DNA of 64,000 nucleotides from positions 177,688,445-177,752,444 of the forward strand of contig OY998176.1 in NCBI GenBank assembly GCA_963921935.1, written 5' to 3'. Position numbers and translations under genes: made by a program. The notes beneath the pieces are model-generated. The model did not search any database and was not told the origin of the DNA. It saw only the letters and a program-made list of their open reading frames with translations. The DNA comes from Galeruca laticollis (taxonomy: Eukaryota; Arthropoda; Insecta; Coleoptera; Chrysomelidae). The first letter of the stretch is position 1, and the number at the start of each line of letters is the position of its first letter. Positions 25,102-37,517 of the stretch are shown piece after piece.

Positions 25102-27010
25102 ATGGATTCAAAGGAGGAATTAGAGAAAAGAGGAGAAAATACTTTCGGACTAAAATTGGAATTAAGAAGCAGATTGGAGAAAATATTAGAAAAAGAGGGA
25201 AAAGACCCAGATCAATACATTTCTGAAACAAAACAAGGACAGGAAGAAGAAGATACTCCATTGTCAGAAGAAATAGGACAAGAGTACAAACAAGAATCTA
25301 AAAAAACAAATGGAAGAAATACCGGGAAATGGAGATAAAAAAAAGAAAACCTCCAAAAATAAAGAGGAAATGGATGTGATAAGTATGTTTAAAATAATGA
25401 TGGAAAAAATGGGCCAAAATAGAAAAGAATTGAATATAAAAATGGACCAAAATGGAAAAGAATTGAATATAAAAATGGACCAAAATAAGGAAGAAATAAA
25501 ACAAGAAATGAATATTAGGATCGACCAAAATAAGGAAGAAATAAAACAAACTAAGGAACTAATATTAAAATTATTGGAAGAAAAATTGGGACACGTTGAG
25601 AAGGAATTGGAGGAATCAAATACATACATGGAAAATAAAATATAATTTACTAAACAAGAAATAAGAGGAGATGTGATTGGAAGGATCACGGAAATAGAAA
25701 ATTTACAGATTAACAGAATTAACAAAATAGAGGAGAAAGGAAAGGATTTCAAAGGAGAAATTCAGAGAGAAGTTGAGGAAATAAAAATGGCAGTTCAAGA
25801 CACACAAGAAAGAATGGGGAACTTAGAGGGAAAATGGGACAGACTCCTCACTGAATTACAACAAAATGTAGTAGAGGCTTGTATAGAGAAACAAAAGCAA
25901 GAAGAAGAGAAAACAGAAAAGAAGATTAGTGAAATACAGAAGGAGATGGAAGTTTTGAAAAAAAGAATTGAGCAAACTGGAAGTAGAATCCATAATGGAG
26001 AGCAATCAAAGGAAACAGTGGAAATGAAGAGAACATTGGAAAACATGGCTAGTTTACTTACAGGAAGAGTATGATCAAATTGATTGTAGAAATTTTCAAG
26101 AAGTGAGAAATCGAATGATGGAGACGAAAATAATAAACAATTATATAGAAAATAGAGGAGAACACAAATTTGAAGGGGATAATAGAAAAATACACCAAAA
26201 AGTATTTATACAAATTTTAAGGAATAAGATCAAAAATATCCGGAGTAATGAAAGCATCAAGGAAATGATCAGGGAAAATCTGGATAATCATGCTTTAGTT
26301 TGGTATACCAGTAAAGAAGAAGATTTCAACAATTTTGAGGAATTTGAAGTCCAATTCATGAGATATTTTTGGTGAAACAATGCTCAAACAAGAGTGAGAG
26401 AAAAACTTCACTCTGGCAAATTTGAGACAGGTAGAGGAAATAGCATGGATGATTACGCTATGAAGTATTTCATGAATGCGAAATTTTTAGATCCACCTAT
26501 ACCAGAGGAGGAATTATTATGTTTATCTCAAGACATTTTAAATTTGAAATCACTGAACGATTGCTATTCAAATATCAAAAACATGTAATTATCTACAAAG
26601 AATTGAAAGAAACAAGATAGGCAATAAACAGAACAAAAACAGGAATCAAAATGAAATCAAAACTATAATGGTTACGATAATAATAATCATTATGAGAATA
26701 ATCATAACAATCAAAATAATAGAACGAACAATTATGAACAAAACAGAAACAATTACATTAACAGAAATAATAACAATGGATATTATAATAGAAACAATAA
26801 CTATAAGAGGAATAATAATGCTCAAAGCAACTACAACAGAAATGTCCAATATCACAATAATAACAATAATTATAAAAACAGAACGTTTGAAGGAAACAAT
26901 AGAAATTGATCTTATGTAAACAGACAAAGAGATGAAAAATGAGAACAAAAAAGAGACTATAATACAGGAAGGACAAATGGAAATTTTGAAGAAAGGGGTA
27001 ATAGAAATGG
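25102..27010 (+). pseudogene. Gypsy gag with coiled coil and Asn-rich tail, broken
   Basis: The N-terminal ORF (25102-25338) begins MDSKEELEKRGENTF. A shifted frame (25310-25645) has tandem coiled-coil repeats with KELNIKMDQN and EEIKQ. More coiled coil follows at 25673-26074. A capsid-like segment spans 26103-26588 with HALVWYTSKEEDFNNFEEFE and VREKLHSGKFETGRG, split by a TGA at ~26372. From ~26650 to 26910 the +-frame is extremely Asn/Tyr/Arg rich, a low-complexity tail in place of zinc knuckles. Stops and frameshifts total at least five. Gag would coat the element RNA. Confidence 0.7.
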
Positions 27011-27079
27011 AGAACAAAGGAGAGTGAACAATATACAAAGACCGGAAGAAAGAGTTATATACATAGAACCAGAAATAGT

Positions 27080-27609
27080 CACTGAAACAGAGCCCGATAA
27101 AAAATTTAGATCGAGCACATACCAAATGAGAAGAAAAATATTATCTGTACATGTGAGCATCCAAAGGAATATATAAAATTTGGGAAAGAATTAGAGTTAA
27201 AAGAAAGAATGGGATTAATAAATATTAAAGGGAAATTAAATGGAAAACAAATAAAATTATTGATAGATACAGATTCCGAAGCGTCCATAATAAAAACAAA
27301 ATTAATAGATGAAAACATTGATAACTATGAAAATGAACTAATTAAAATACCAAAAATTACATTAATAGGAGTAAATTGAAAGAAACTATGTGAAGTAAGT
27401 GAGTCTATAATACAAAAGATTGAATTGCAGGATGGGAAAGAAGTTGAAATGCAATTACTGTTAGTGAATAATTTAGAAACAGGCATAGAAATTGATGAAT
27501 TAACAAAGTATAAAGTAATAATTGATTTTGAAAATATGGAGATAGAAATTGATGGAAATAGAAATGAATTTGGAAAGGAAAATTTGGACAAATTGGCAAT
27601 TGAAGAAAA
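27080..27609 (+). pseudogene. Gypsy aspartic protease and linker, broken
   Basis: KIKLLIDTDSEASIIKTKL at ~27247-27303 is the retropepsin active-site region; the usual D-T/S-G triad reads D-T-D, losing the glycine. TLIGVN follows, then a TGA at ~27376, then IQKIELQDGKEVEMQLLLVNN and the C-terminal linker ending in LAIEEN. This releases mature proteins from polyproteins in working elements. Here both the active-site change and the stop disable it. The fragment is cut at 27609, exactly where the minus-strand relative continues with DNRKLWN. Confidence 0.7.
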
Positions 27610-28521
27610 CGCTACGTAGATGACTGTATATTAGCTCTACCGGAAGATCAAATAACCAAAATACTTAAAGAATTTAATAACTTTAATTCCAAGATTCAAT
27701 TCACGCATGAGATAGAGGAGTATGGTTGCATTAATTTTTTAGATTTGACACTAATTAGAAACCAAAACAATGATATTATAGAAACTAAACTTTACAACAA
27801 ACATACATGGTCAGGTCGATACTTAAATTTTAGTTCTTATCACATTAGGAGTCAAAAAGAGAACGTGGTTATTGGCTCAATAGATCGGGCCATAAATCTA
27901 ACTTCTCCTGATTATCGGCCAGAAATTTTAAAAAAAGTGGAAGAAATACTCGTACAAAATGGTTATTGTCAGAATCTCATTAAAAAAATTCAAAGAAAAC
28001 GAACAATAAAATATCACAATAATTTGAAATTTAAAACCAACAAAATAGACACTACCCCACAAAAATATATAGCATTGCCTTACGCAAATGGACTATCGGA
28101 AAAATTAAAATACATTCTAAAAAAACAAAATATTAAAGTATGCTATAAGTCACACTATCGTATATCAACGGCCTTTACATGTTTGAAATGCACTAAAAAA
28201 CAATCAAATTTGGTACACTCGGTCTCTTGTCTTAATTGTCCAGAAAATTATATAGGAATGACAATATAATACTTGGAAAATAGAATAAACGGTCACAAAT
28301 ACACGAAAAATGCGTCGACTGCACTCCATAAGCATGAAATAAACAAAAAACATGAATTCGATTTTCCAAACACAAAAATTATATATAAAGACCAAAATAT
28401 TACCAAACTTAAAATCAAAGAAATGATTGCCATTAAGAATGAACCCGAAGCACTAAATGACAAGAAAGACATAGAGAACTTGAGTAAAATTTACCATAAC
28501 CTTTTACATGCAGCCTCATAA
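27610..28521 (+). pseudogene. Penelope-like element, RT catalytic motif to GIY-YIG and C-terminus
   Basis: The frame opens at RYVDDCILALPEDQ, the RT catalytic YxDD, followed by INFLDLTLIRN, a thumb-like region and the GIY-YIG nuclease start (HSVSCLNCPENYIGMTI). One in-frame TAA at 28267 replaces the residue before YLENRINGHKY. The end is KIYHNLLHAAS. So the C-terminal ~300 residues of a PLE polyprotein are in one frame with a single stop. All of RT before YVDD is missing, because the gypsy fragment is joined there. In working PLEs the RT copies RNA and the nuclease nicks the target. Confidence 0.85.
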
Positions 28522-28642
28522 TTTGTGCATAATAAACCAACCAAAAAAAGTATGCCTCCGTTTTATATTATCGGACACCCTGTATATTGATAATACTCAA
28601 ACAATGCCAAGACACAGTGTATAAAATTAAATTAAACTCTAA

Positions 28643-28966
28643 TTAGCTGTTGAGTTTACATGCAGTTCTTACAAGACTACTTTGAGGTGATTGCACAACT
28701 TGGTTAAAAACACGTCCTTCATTTTCGTTAGTGCATACTGTTTTTCGACGACCTGAAGAACCTTTACGTTGACACAATACACTACCAGTGCGACGAAATT
28801 TTTCAACTACAGCTAACATCACACTTTTACTAGGAGCTGCTTTATTAAATTTTTGTTGATATTTTATTGACACCTGTTCTAAGCTTGGACCATCATTACG
28901 ACCTTTTCCGTATGAACGAAAATGATGCTCTACCAAAAAAACTTTTTCTTCGGTTGTTAGAACCAT
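28643..28966 (-). CDS. DUF4817-type helix-turn-helix ORF, probably transposon-derived
   Basis: A 107-residue ORF starting MVLTTEEKVFLVEHHF, with QVSIKYQQKFNKAAPSKS and VEKFRRTGSVLCQRKGSSGRR. This is the layout of the insect DUF4817 helix-turn-helix domain, usually found at the N-terminus of mariner-like transposase ORFs. It presumably binds DNA. It ends in VVQSPQSSLVRTACKLNS with a stop and no DDE catalytic domain follows, so this is a truncated transposase or an isolated DNA-binding piece. Sequence just beyond the stop (28572-28585) contains GGACACCCTGTATA, a motif common at transposon ends. Confidence 0.6.
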   Translation of the reverse strand: MVLTTEEKVFLVEHHFRSYGKGRNDGPSLEQVSIKYQQKFNKAAPSKSVMLAVVEKFRRTGSVLCQRKGSSGRRKTVCTNENEGRVFNQVVQSPQSSLVRTACKLNS

Positions 28967-29104
28967 TTTTAAATCAAATTTAACTGCAGCGTACTATTAA
29001 TATATCAACTAATGACAATTAAGTCAAATATGACAACAAATCCATATTACATAAACAACTACACAGCACTCTCTGTGTCGGTACTGTTTATTTTGGAGGA
29101 TTCC

Positions 29105-29106
<2 letters not shown>

Positions 29107-29147
<41 letters not shown>

Positions 29148-29506
29148 GAAGATGTAGGAATATCGCGTGATATGTTAACAACAACAACAAAGAGAATCAT
29201 GGGTAATTCACGCAAAGTAAAGGGCTACTGAAATAGAGTGGTAACCGTGGACATGCATGTTTCTGGCTCATTTTGCCTCATCAGCACGGCATAACTAAAT
29301 AATGATGTGAAATTTGGGAGCAAAGATGTTAATCGAAACATGGGAAAACACAAAATAACGGATTTCAGCAGGGAAACCAAACGCTCATTTGTGTTATGCC
29401 GTGCTGATGAGGCAAAATGAGCCAGAAACATGCATGTCCACGGTTACCACTCTATGTCAGTAGCCCTTTACTTTGCGTGAATTACCCATGATTCTCTTTG
29501 TTGTTG

Positions 29507-29551
<45 letters not shown>
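29107..29551. repeat. (TA)n-palindrome-(TA)n unit 2 (satellite family A)
   Basis: (TA)n at 29107-29143 and 29509-29550 flank arms 29176-29295 and 29393-29508 (~117 bp, almost perfectly complementary: AACAACAACAACAAAGAG ... TTGTTGTTGTT). The loop is ~97 bp. Arms and loop belong to the ~350-bp satellite family that forms the array at 47.9-50.6 kb. Confidence 0.85.
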
Positions 29552-29555
<4 letters not shown>

Positions 29556-30017
29556 ACATATATATATATTAATGTGGAAAAATAATGCTACACACTGTAC
29601 ATATATCTAACACGAATTAATTACAATTTGAAATATTAACGAGTATAAAATTATTGAAGGGAAAACTATTCAAAAGTCAAATTTAAACTAAATTAAACTA
29701 AAAAAATTCTTTAAACTTTATAATGTACCTTGTACACATATACATGACACCAATATAATAAGGATTCAAACTATTTAAGAGAAAAATTTAAAAAAAAATC
29801 ATCACCTGTTATAAAATGAATGAATCCACTTTTCAAAAGAAATCGTCAAATGTTTATGCATTATCTTGAATTCCTATTAGATATTAAACTATTTCGAAGC
29901 CCCAGAAATGTTACTTGTATTATATCCAAAGGTGAAATTCCAAATAAAAACATAAGGGTTATAAAATCTTTGACATCGATAACAGCTGAAAAATTTTAAG
30001 AATTAATAAAATGCAAA

Positions 30018-30074
<57 letters not shown>

Positions 30075-30388
30075 TATTGTTTGTTTAGAATTGGTAAAAA
30101 GTATGTTTTATAATTAAAAAGTCAATATCTTGAATAATGAAATGAAATCTTTGAAATGAACTATTATGAGTTATTTTGATTGGTTGCAAACATTTATGTG
30201 ATTTCTATAAACAGAGGGCTGATATAGGAATGAGGTTTTTTGTTTTTGGAGAAGAGAAGGTTGTTGATTTTGGAAATGAGAAAGTAGTAGAGGGTTGGTG
30301 CTAAGAAAAGCTAAAAGAAACACATTATTTTTCTTTCATAAAAATTATGAGACTTGTAAAATTTATAACCAATATTAAAAAGTGAATA
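29552..30388. other. Unassigned AT-rich DNA with a (TA)n tract at 30020-30072
   Basis: No coding sequence recognised; only the microsatellite stands out. Confidence 0.5.
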
Positions 30389-30690
30389 GTGAAACTAACC
30401 TTCTAAAACTATTCCTGAACTAAATATTTGATATATACAGTGTAAATATCCTTGACATAATCCCAGAAGAAAATACTGAAAGACTTTTCAGTAATGAAGT
30501 GATACAAATGAACTGTGAATCCAGCTTCCCAAAAAGACTAGTGAAACTAACCTTATAAAACGATTCCTGAATTAAATATTCCATGTATACAGTGTAAATA
30601 TACTTTACACAATCCCAGAAGAAAATACTAAAAGGCTTTTCAGTAACGAGTTGATTCAAATGAGCTGTGAATCCAGCTTCCCAAGATATT
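30389..30690. repeat. Tandem duplication, ~152-bp unit
   Basis: GTGAAACTAACCTT begins copies at 30389 and 30541. Both continue through ACAGTGTAAATAT, ATCCCAGAAGAAAATACT and GTGAATCCAGCTTCCC, about 87 percent identical by eye. Non-coding. Confidence 0.85.
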
Positions 30691-31988
<1,298 letters not shown>

Positions 31989-31993
<5 letters not shown>

Positions 31994-32089
31994 AAAACCA
32001 ATTTATTTGGGAGAAGCAGCAAAACGAACGTGTACTCTTATAACATTATATTTCCAATATTTCGACAATGAATATTGTCATCATCAGGG
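31989..32089 (-). repeat. PLE terminal repeat copy (left)
   Basis: Nearly identical to 37415-37517 over ~100 bases (ATCGAAAAACCAATTTATTT ... CATCATCAGGG). It holds the hammerhead-like motif. On the minus strand this is the PLE 5' end, here cut short by a (TA)n tract. Confidence 0.8.
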
Positions 32090-32090
32090 T
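32045..32090 (-). ncRNA. Hammerhead-ribozyme-like motif
   Basis: On the minus strand: CTGATGA (32081-32087), stem II TGACAAT/ATTGTC, GAAA (32060-32063), then ATATT-GGA-AATAT as a 5-bp stem III and A at the cleavage position. Core bases are intact. Stem I pairing is not evident, so activity is uncertain. PLEs are known to carry hammerheads in their terminal repeats. Confidence 0.55.
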
Positions 32091-32774
32091 GTGACGTACT
32101 TTCTTTCCTCAGAAGAATTACGGACGTCACTATGACACCCACGGCTTCGGTACTTCCTAGATTTCCTCGGGCGCCAGATTATTGGGGTGGTTCACTCCAC
32201 CGAACTCTCGAAAATACGGCGTCGAGAGTTACCAAGGTAGCCACAGATGGAGGTTCAGTAATTCCAGGGGTCTGTTGTTATTGACCTTTCCGGATACGTA
32301 GTGTGAAAACAGGCTTTAATTGCTTACCACTATCAGAAAATGAAACTACTCGCTACTGGAGAAATTATAAATTTTAATTCCACAAACATAATAGAATTTT
32401 TCATAAATTAGAAATTAAACCAATTTTAGTGTTTCACGAAGATATCAAAATCTACTATTAAAGATCTACGTTATTGATAAAACCAAAAACGGCCTGACAC
32501 CAAGCAATAAATATTCTAGCTATTTTACAAGGGAGGCGGAAAATAACGTGCAGAATTCTACTAGTACGTAGCAGGTGAAAACAATACAAAGTTCCTAGTG
32601 ATAATATGTCAAAATGCACAGAGAAAGCGTTATGGTTGCACTAACAGAACGTACTAAATCGGTTCCTAGTATATGTGTACTTATTAAATAAAGCGGAGGA
32701 AAATAATCAATTAACTAGTCTCGGCTGCCGATTTAATCCCAATAGCCACCGGAATTTCTTAGCGATTTCACTAG
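32091..32774. other. Unassigned DNA between PLE terminal repeat and tandem repeat C
   Basis: Moderately GC-rich around 32100-32300. No convincing ORF. GGCGCCCGAGG on the minus strand at ~32167-32177 resembles part of a primer-binding site, but no LTR pair supports it. Confidence 0.4.
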
Positions 32775-33690
32775 ATTCAACTAAACTAGGTTTTACTGAT
32801 CAACACAACGGCCTATCGTACGAAATCAAATTTTCCAGATAAAGAAAACTACCAGCAGAATGCGAAAACCTCTCCTGGGTATCCCTGCTCGGCAGCGAAT
32901 AGTTTTGAGATTATTTCTTACCCCTTAAATCAAATCTGCCTTAGAGGCCTCTCGAATTGATCCCTGCTCAGCAGCGAATCCAGACAAGATTTTTCTAAGC
33001 AATTGCAAACGAACTAAATTTTCTTAACAGTACAACAGCCTATTGGGGGGGGATGAAATACTCAGATAAAATAGACTCTAAATGTTCTAACTAAGGTTTT
33101 ACCGGCAAAACAACGGCCTATTGTACGAAATCAAATTTTCAGATAAAATAGATTAACCGTAGAATCCGAAATCCTATCCTTCGTACTCCTGCTCAGCACA
33201 GAATACTTTCGAGATTATTTCGTATCTCTTAAATCAAATCTGCCTTAGAGGCCTCTCGAATTGATCCCTGCCCAGCAGCGAATCCAGACGAGAGTTTTCT
33301 AATCAAATGCAGAAGAACTAAATTTTCTTAACAGTACAACGTCCTATTGAGCGGGATTAAATACTCAGATAAAATAGAGTCTAAATGTTCTAACTAAGGT
33401 TTTACTGGCAAAACAACGGCCAATTGTACGAAATCAAATTTTCAGATAAAATAGATTACCAGTAGAATCCGAAAACATCTCCTTCGTACTCCTGCTCAGC
33501 AGCGAATACTTTCGAGATAATTTCGTATCCCTTAAATCAAATCTGCCTTAGGGGTCTCTCGAATTTATCCCTGCTCAGCAGCGAATCCAGACGAAATTTT
33601 TCTAAGCAAATGCAAAAAAAAATATTTTCTTAACAGTACAACGGCCTGTTGGGCGGGATTAAATAACCAGATAAAATAGACTCTAAAATA
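32775..33690. repeat. Tandem repeat family C, ~303-bp unit, about three copies
   Basis: CCTTAGAGGCCTCTCGAATT (or a close variant) recurs at ~32939, 33243 and 33545, with parallel flanks (ACAACGGCC, AAATCAAATTTTC). Each unit contains CCTGCTCAGCAGCGAAT twice, so it may have arisen from a half-size unit. No long ORF. Confidence 0.85.
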
Positions 33691-34138
33691 TTTTACTTCG
33701 GAATTGTACACAAATACTATGAATTCAAACGTTAAAAATAAAAGCGGCTAAATGTTGGATGATAATAATTATTCACAGAACAATTTTTTATCAATTTACC
33801 TGATCCACAAAAACCAGTCACAATATTCGGTGTAAATGAAATGAATTTTTCAAGCTGGAAAAGAAAGAAAAAGCCCCGTTTACCTTTTATCAATTTCTCA
33901 GACCCCACTCACGAAGTCCCCTACTTAAAATTTTGAAAAATGCGCGCACATTAGCAGACTGGTTTAAGAACTCGACAAAAGAATATACCGGATGTCTCAA
34001 AAGAAGTACATTTATATAAAAATAAATACTCATAGGTAAATCTTGAAAGAGAGGCGATTTAATTATTAAATAAAATAAAATGTATACTGCATGGTAGCTG
34101 GAAATAAAAACAATAAAAAGTAACATCGTTACAAGGGA
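33691..34138. other. Unassigned AT-rich DNA
   Basis: Nothing recognised. At 34118-34138 a weak resemblance to the hammerhead 3' side (AAGGGAGCTTCAATATAATT against CAGGGAGATACAATATAATT at ~37514) marks the PLE end. Confidence 0.4.
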
Positions 34139-34755
34139 GCTTCAATATAATTAAGTACTTAAAAGTTTTGAATAAATGAAAAAACCTAACTATACTTACA
34201 ATGTTAGCGAGGTTGTACGTATTGATTAAAAATATCCAAAACTTCAAGCACATTCATCAACCATAACAGCACAAAAATATGTAAATGAATACCACAAACA
34301 TATAATTAAAATCATTTAAAATTTGAAAATGTAAATGCCGACAAATTGAAGGTCAAGCATGTGCTTCTTAGCAACATTACACATTAACAAAAGGAAGTTG
34401 ACTAAACTGTCATGTAAAAAGTTCATGACTACCAACTGAAAAGTTGTGAAAAACGTTTGTATTTCTACCACTCCAACAAATAAACATATTATTTGCTCAT
34501 TATATAGGGTGAGCGGAAAAATTATATTTTACTATTATTTTAATTATTTAAGTTGAAAAAGGAAAAAATCATTATTATTATTATTATTGTAATTATTTTA
34601 ACATCAATATTATTATTATTCAAAAATTAACAGCAATTATACAAAGACAAACAACATATTATGAGGCTGATGACTAACAACCTCACTAATCCATAAAAAG
34701 CTAATCAGTTGTTAAATAACAGCCTTAATTCAGAAAAATATCAAACGAATGTGAT

Positions 34756-37362
34756 CTAAGCAGAATCAAATGAACATTCCTGTACAGCTGTGTAATTATT
34801 ATCTAGCATCAGCAAATATGAAAAGATTCCACTAAGATGATCAAGACCAGTTTTCGTATTCATACAATTATAAGATTGAAATATGAATGCTATTTCCAAG
34901 AATTTACGCTTAGATAACTTTCCCGCCTTAGCCAATACTCTCACTGCCTCGTAGTTCATGTTATGACCTTCCCTGAAAAGATGTTCACCTAGTGCGCACC
35001 TCTCTGGATGCAATCTACTGTCACTCTTATGTGAGGAGACACGGTCCTTAAGAAGCCTACCAGTCTGGCCAATATATTCAAGATTACAGTTAGAACAAGA
35101 AATGCCGTAAACTAATTTGGAAAGATGTAAATGTGGAGTCTTTTCTTTGACTTTAGTGAACAAATAATTAATAGTCAGAACTGTTCTATGAGCAATCCTA
35201 ACATTACCAACCTTGCTGAAGATACGAGTGAGCTCGGGAGTAACCTCAGCAATATAAGGTAACGAGAAAAATAAGTGATCAGCGGGAGGAACATCAACCA
35301 TGTTATCATTATTATTATTTATATCAACATCCAAATTCTCAACATTAATAATATTATCAAAATTATTATTATTATTTAAGTTATTATTGGAAATATGATC
35401 CACCATATGGTTTTGGACAAGATTATTGTCCTGAGAATGACTGACAGTTGGTGTGCCGTACAAAATCTTGTTCAATAAGGGAACAGGATAAGAGTTTTGA
35501 CAAAAATTGTTGTGGAGAATCCTTAGGTTCTTATTGTGGAAGGAAGGATCGGAGATTTGAAGAACTCGATGTTTCATTTGCTTAACTAAGTTAATTTTTG
35601 TAGACTGCCTGTGATAGGGCAAATAGTTTATATATCTAGCCGAACTCATGGGTTTTCTATACCAATCGATGAGAATGGTGTTACTAGAAGTACGATAAAA
35701 TCTCGTGTCTAAAAAAGGAACACTAGAATTATCGTCCTCTGTTTCAATCGTAAACTGTATGTATTAGTCGTAACTGTTGAAGACATTCAAAGTTTCTGTT
35801 AACTGTGAACGAGGAAGGGAAAGAATGATGTCATCAACATATTTTCAAGTAAAGAGAACATTGAAAGGAAGGACATTCAAGACACTGTCAAGCACATCAT
35901 CCATCACGTAACATGCCAAAATTGAGCTTATTTTTGCTCCCATAGGGGTGCCAAAAGCTTGTCTATAAATTTGGTTGTTGAAAGAAAAATATGTATTCTC
36001 AAAAAGAAAAGTCAACAAGTTGATAAAGTTACTCTCACTAATACTGCAAAAATTACTAATATTAAACCAATTATTATGGACAGCTCTAATACAAGCAATA
36101 AGATAAACATTACTAAAAAGTGACACTACATCGAAACTGGCCAAAACATAGTCTTCAGGAAGTTGAAAATTATTATATTTAAGAAAGAGGTCATAAGATT
36201 CTTTAATATAGTACTGATTTTCACAATCATAAGACCTCGTCAGTATGTCAGTCAAGTAAGCAGCTAAAAACTTTGAAGGATTGTCATTAGAAGCAATTAT
36301 CGGTCTCATTGATAAAACAGGTTTGTGAATTTTAGGTAATGCATAGAATTTTGAAATAACCCCTGTATAAGATGTAAGTTTTTTCTTTATAGCAGCATCG
36401 ATCCGCCTAGAATTATGAAGTTTCTTCAATAATGCGTTACATTTCGTTTGAATTTGGAGAGAGGGATCTCTCTGAACCAATTCGTACGACAAAGAACTAT
36501 TGATAAGATCAGAAGAGAGCTGAAAATATTGATTTCTGTTCATAATCACAGTGATATTACCCTTGTCGGACCTAGTGACGAGCAGGTTAGGATTATGCTT
36601 AAGAAATTGTCTAGCTTTTGAATACAACTGTTGACAAAAGGATGTACGAAATCTTGACGACTGAACATAGTTGGTGAAGACATTCGTAGAACGTGCAATA
36701 ATTGCGTTCTTCATAGTAGAATCAGTAATTCTTGATGTTACAAAATCCACATCAGCTAATAGATTTTTTATAGTAAGATGCTTACAAATTGTAGGTTCGA
36801 TACTAAGCTTAGGACCTAAAGAAAGGAACTTAAGAATATCATCCGGAATAGGAACATCAGATAAATTTTTAATCCAACCTGGTTGTGTATTCAGGATGAC
36901 ATTCCTCTCCTTAGTAATTAAGTTATTAATCTTAATAATATCTCTATTTCTTATTCTGAAAAAATCTTATTAAATGTAATGAGTTGATAACCTGAAAACT
37001 CTGCAAAGATATGTTCACTTGAAAATCTGATAATGTCAGACTTAAGAAAATCTAGCTGTTTTTCAAGTTTAGGAATTAATTTGTGATTTAAATCAATTTC
37101 AAAGTTCAACGGTTTTGTTCCTAACCTTGTGGTGTCTTCTTGAGTCATTGCTAAAAGCTGTGTCAAGTCTAAGTAAGAGATTGTCAATGTGTGAAGTAGA
37201 GTGTTTAATATGTTTAGGTAAAATTCCTAATGTTCTACATTTTAATAAGAAACATTTGCGGTTTAATTCTGTGGCCATTTTGATTTTAATCCGTGACCAT
37301 TGTTTCATCTTTTTGACTGTTAATATGCCATAAGTAGCCTGGATGTCTTGATAATAGCCCAT
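34756..37362 (-). pseudogene. PLE polyprotein: RT plus GIY-YIG endonuclease, broken
   Basis: The start MGYYQDIQATYGIL (37362) leads to LKCRTLGILPKHI. Frame changes in ~36950-37190 connect to the part with FLSLGPKLSIEPTI. The RT is in an open 301-residue stretch: RSDKGNITVI, SKFYALPKIHKP, PIIASNDNPS, ASFDVVSLFSNV, RQAFGTPMGAKIS. TGA at 35845 lies two codons before KYVDDIIL; a TAA occurs ~27 codons later. The same frame continues as 34756-35649 with FLDTRFYR, an Asn-rich linker and the GIY-YIG nuclease (YGISCSNCNLEYIGQTGRLLKDRVSSHKS ... HERxxG-like region). Catalytic motifs are intact; two nonsense codons and at least one frameshift are the only damage. Confidence 0.9.
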
Positions 37363-37414
37363 TATCTATTTAAAGAAAGTGGAAAGAAGTCTTTTGCTGA
37401 CTAGCTAGAAACAA

Positions 37415-37517
37415 AATCGAAAAACCAATTTATTTGGGAGAAGCAGCAAAACGAACGTGTACTCTTATAACATTATATTTCCAATATTTCGACAATGAAT
37501 ATTGTCATCATCAGGGA
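37415..37517 (-). repeat. PLE terminal repeat copy (right, 5' end of the element)
   Basis: Nearly identical to 31989-32089. It lies just upstream of the PLE ORF and downstream of the 3' end of the preceding partial copy. Confidence 0.85.
37472..37517 (-). ncRNA. Hammerhead-ribozyme-like motif
   Basis: Same sequence as at 32045-32090: minus-strand CCCTGATGATGACAAT, loop ATTC, ATTGTCGAAA, then ATATTGGAAATATA. Core CTGATGA and GAAA are intact. It sits exactly at the junction of two tandem PLE copies, the place expected for a processing ribozyme. Confidence 0.6.

Larger units (their letters stand above)
24905..27609 (+). mobile_element. LTR-less gypsy gag-protease fragment
   Basis: Begins with primer-binding-site-like CCAACGTGGGGCTT at ~24912, with a second version CCAACGTAAGGTCTT at ~25006. 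It continues through gag and protease and stops at 27609, where PLE sequence begins in mid-gene. No LTR is visible on either side; both flanks are PLE. It is related to, but diverged from, the minus-strand element at 1-6795. Confidence 0.7.
34139..37517 (-). mobile_element. Penelope-like element, nearly full length
   Basis: On the minus strand: terminal repeat with hammerhead-like motif (37415-37517), ORF from ~37362 to 34756 and a 3' untranslated region to ~34139. The ORF has all PLE parts (N-terminal domain, RT with YVDD, GIY-YIG) but contains two stops and frameshifting. A partial copy is joined head-to-tail upstream (37518-38430), the partial tandem arrangement typical of PLEs. Confidence 0.85.

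Noticed and set aside
26650..26976. Long Ile- or Asn-rich ORFs on both strands
   Set aside because: They are frame variants of the same AAT/ATA-rich stretch; only the Asn-rich frame continues gag.
29225..29431. ORFs within the satellite palindrome as genes
   Set aside because: They are by-products of the satellite A monomer and lack start or stop conservation.
32160..32190. GGCGCCCGAGG on the minus strand as a primer-binding site
   Set aside because: No LTR pair, polypurine tract or retroviral-type ORF in the right place.
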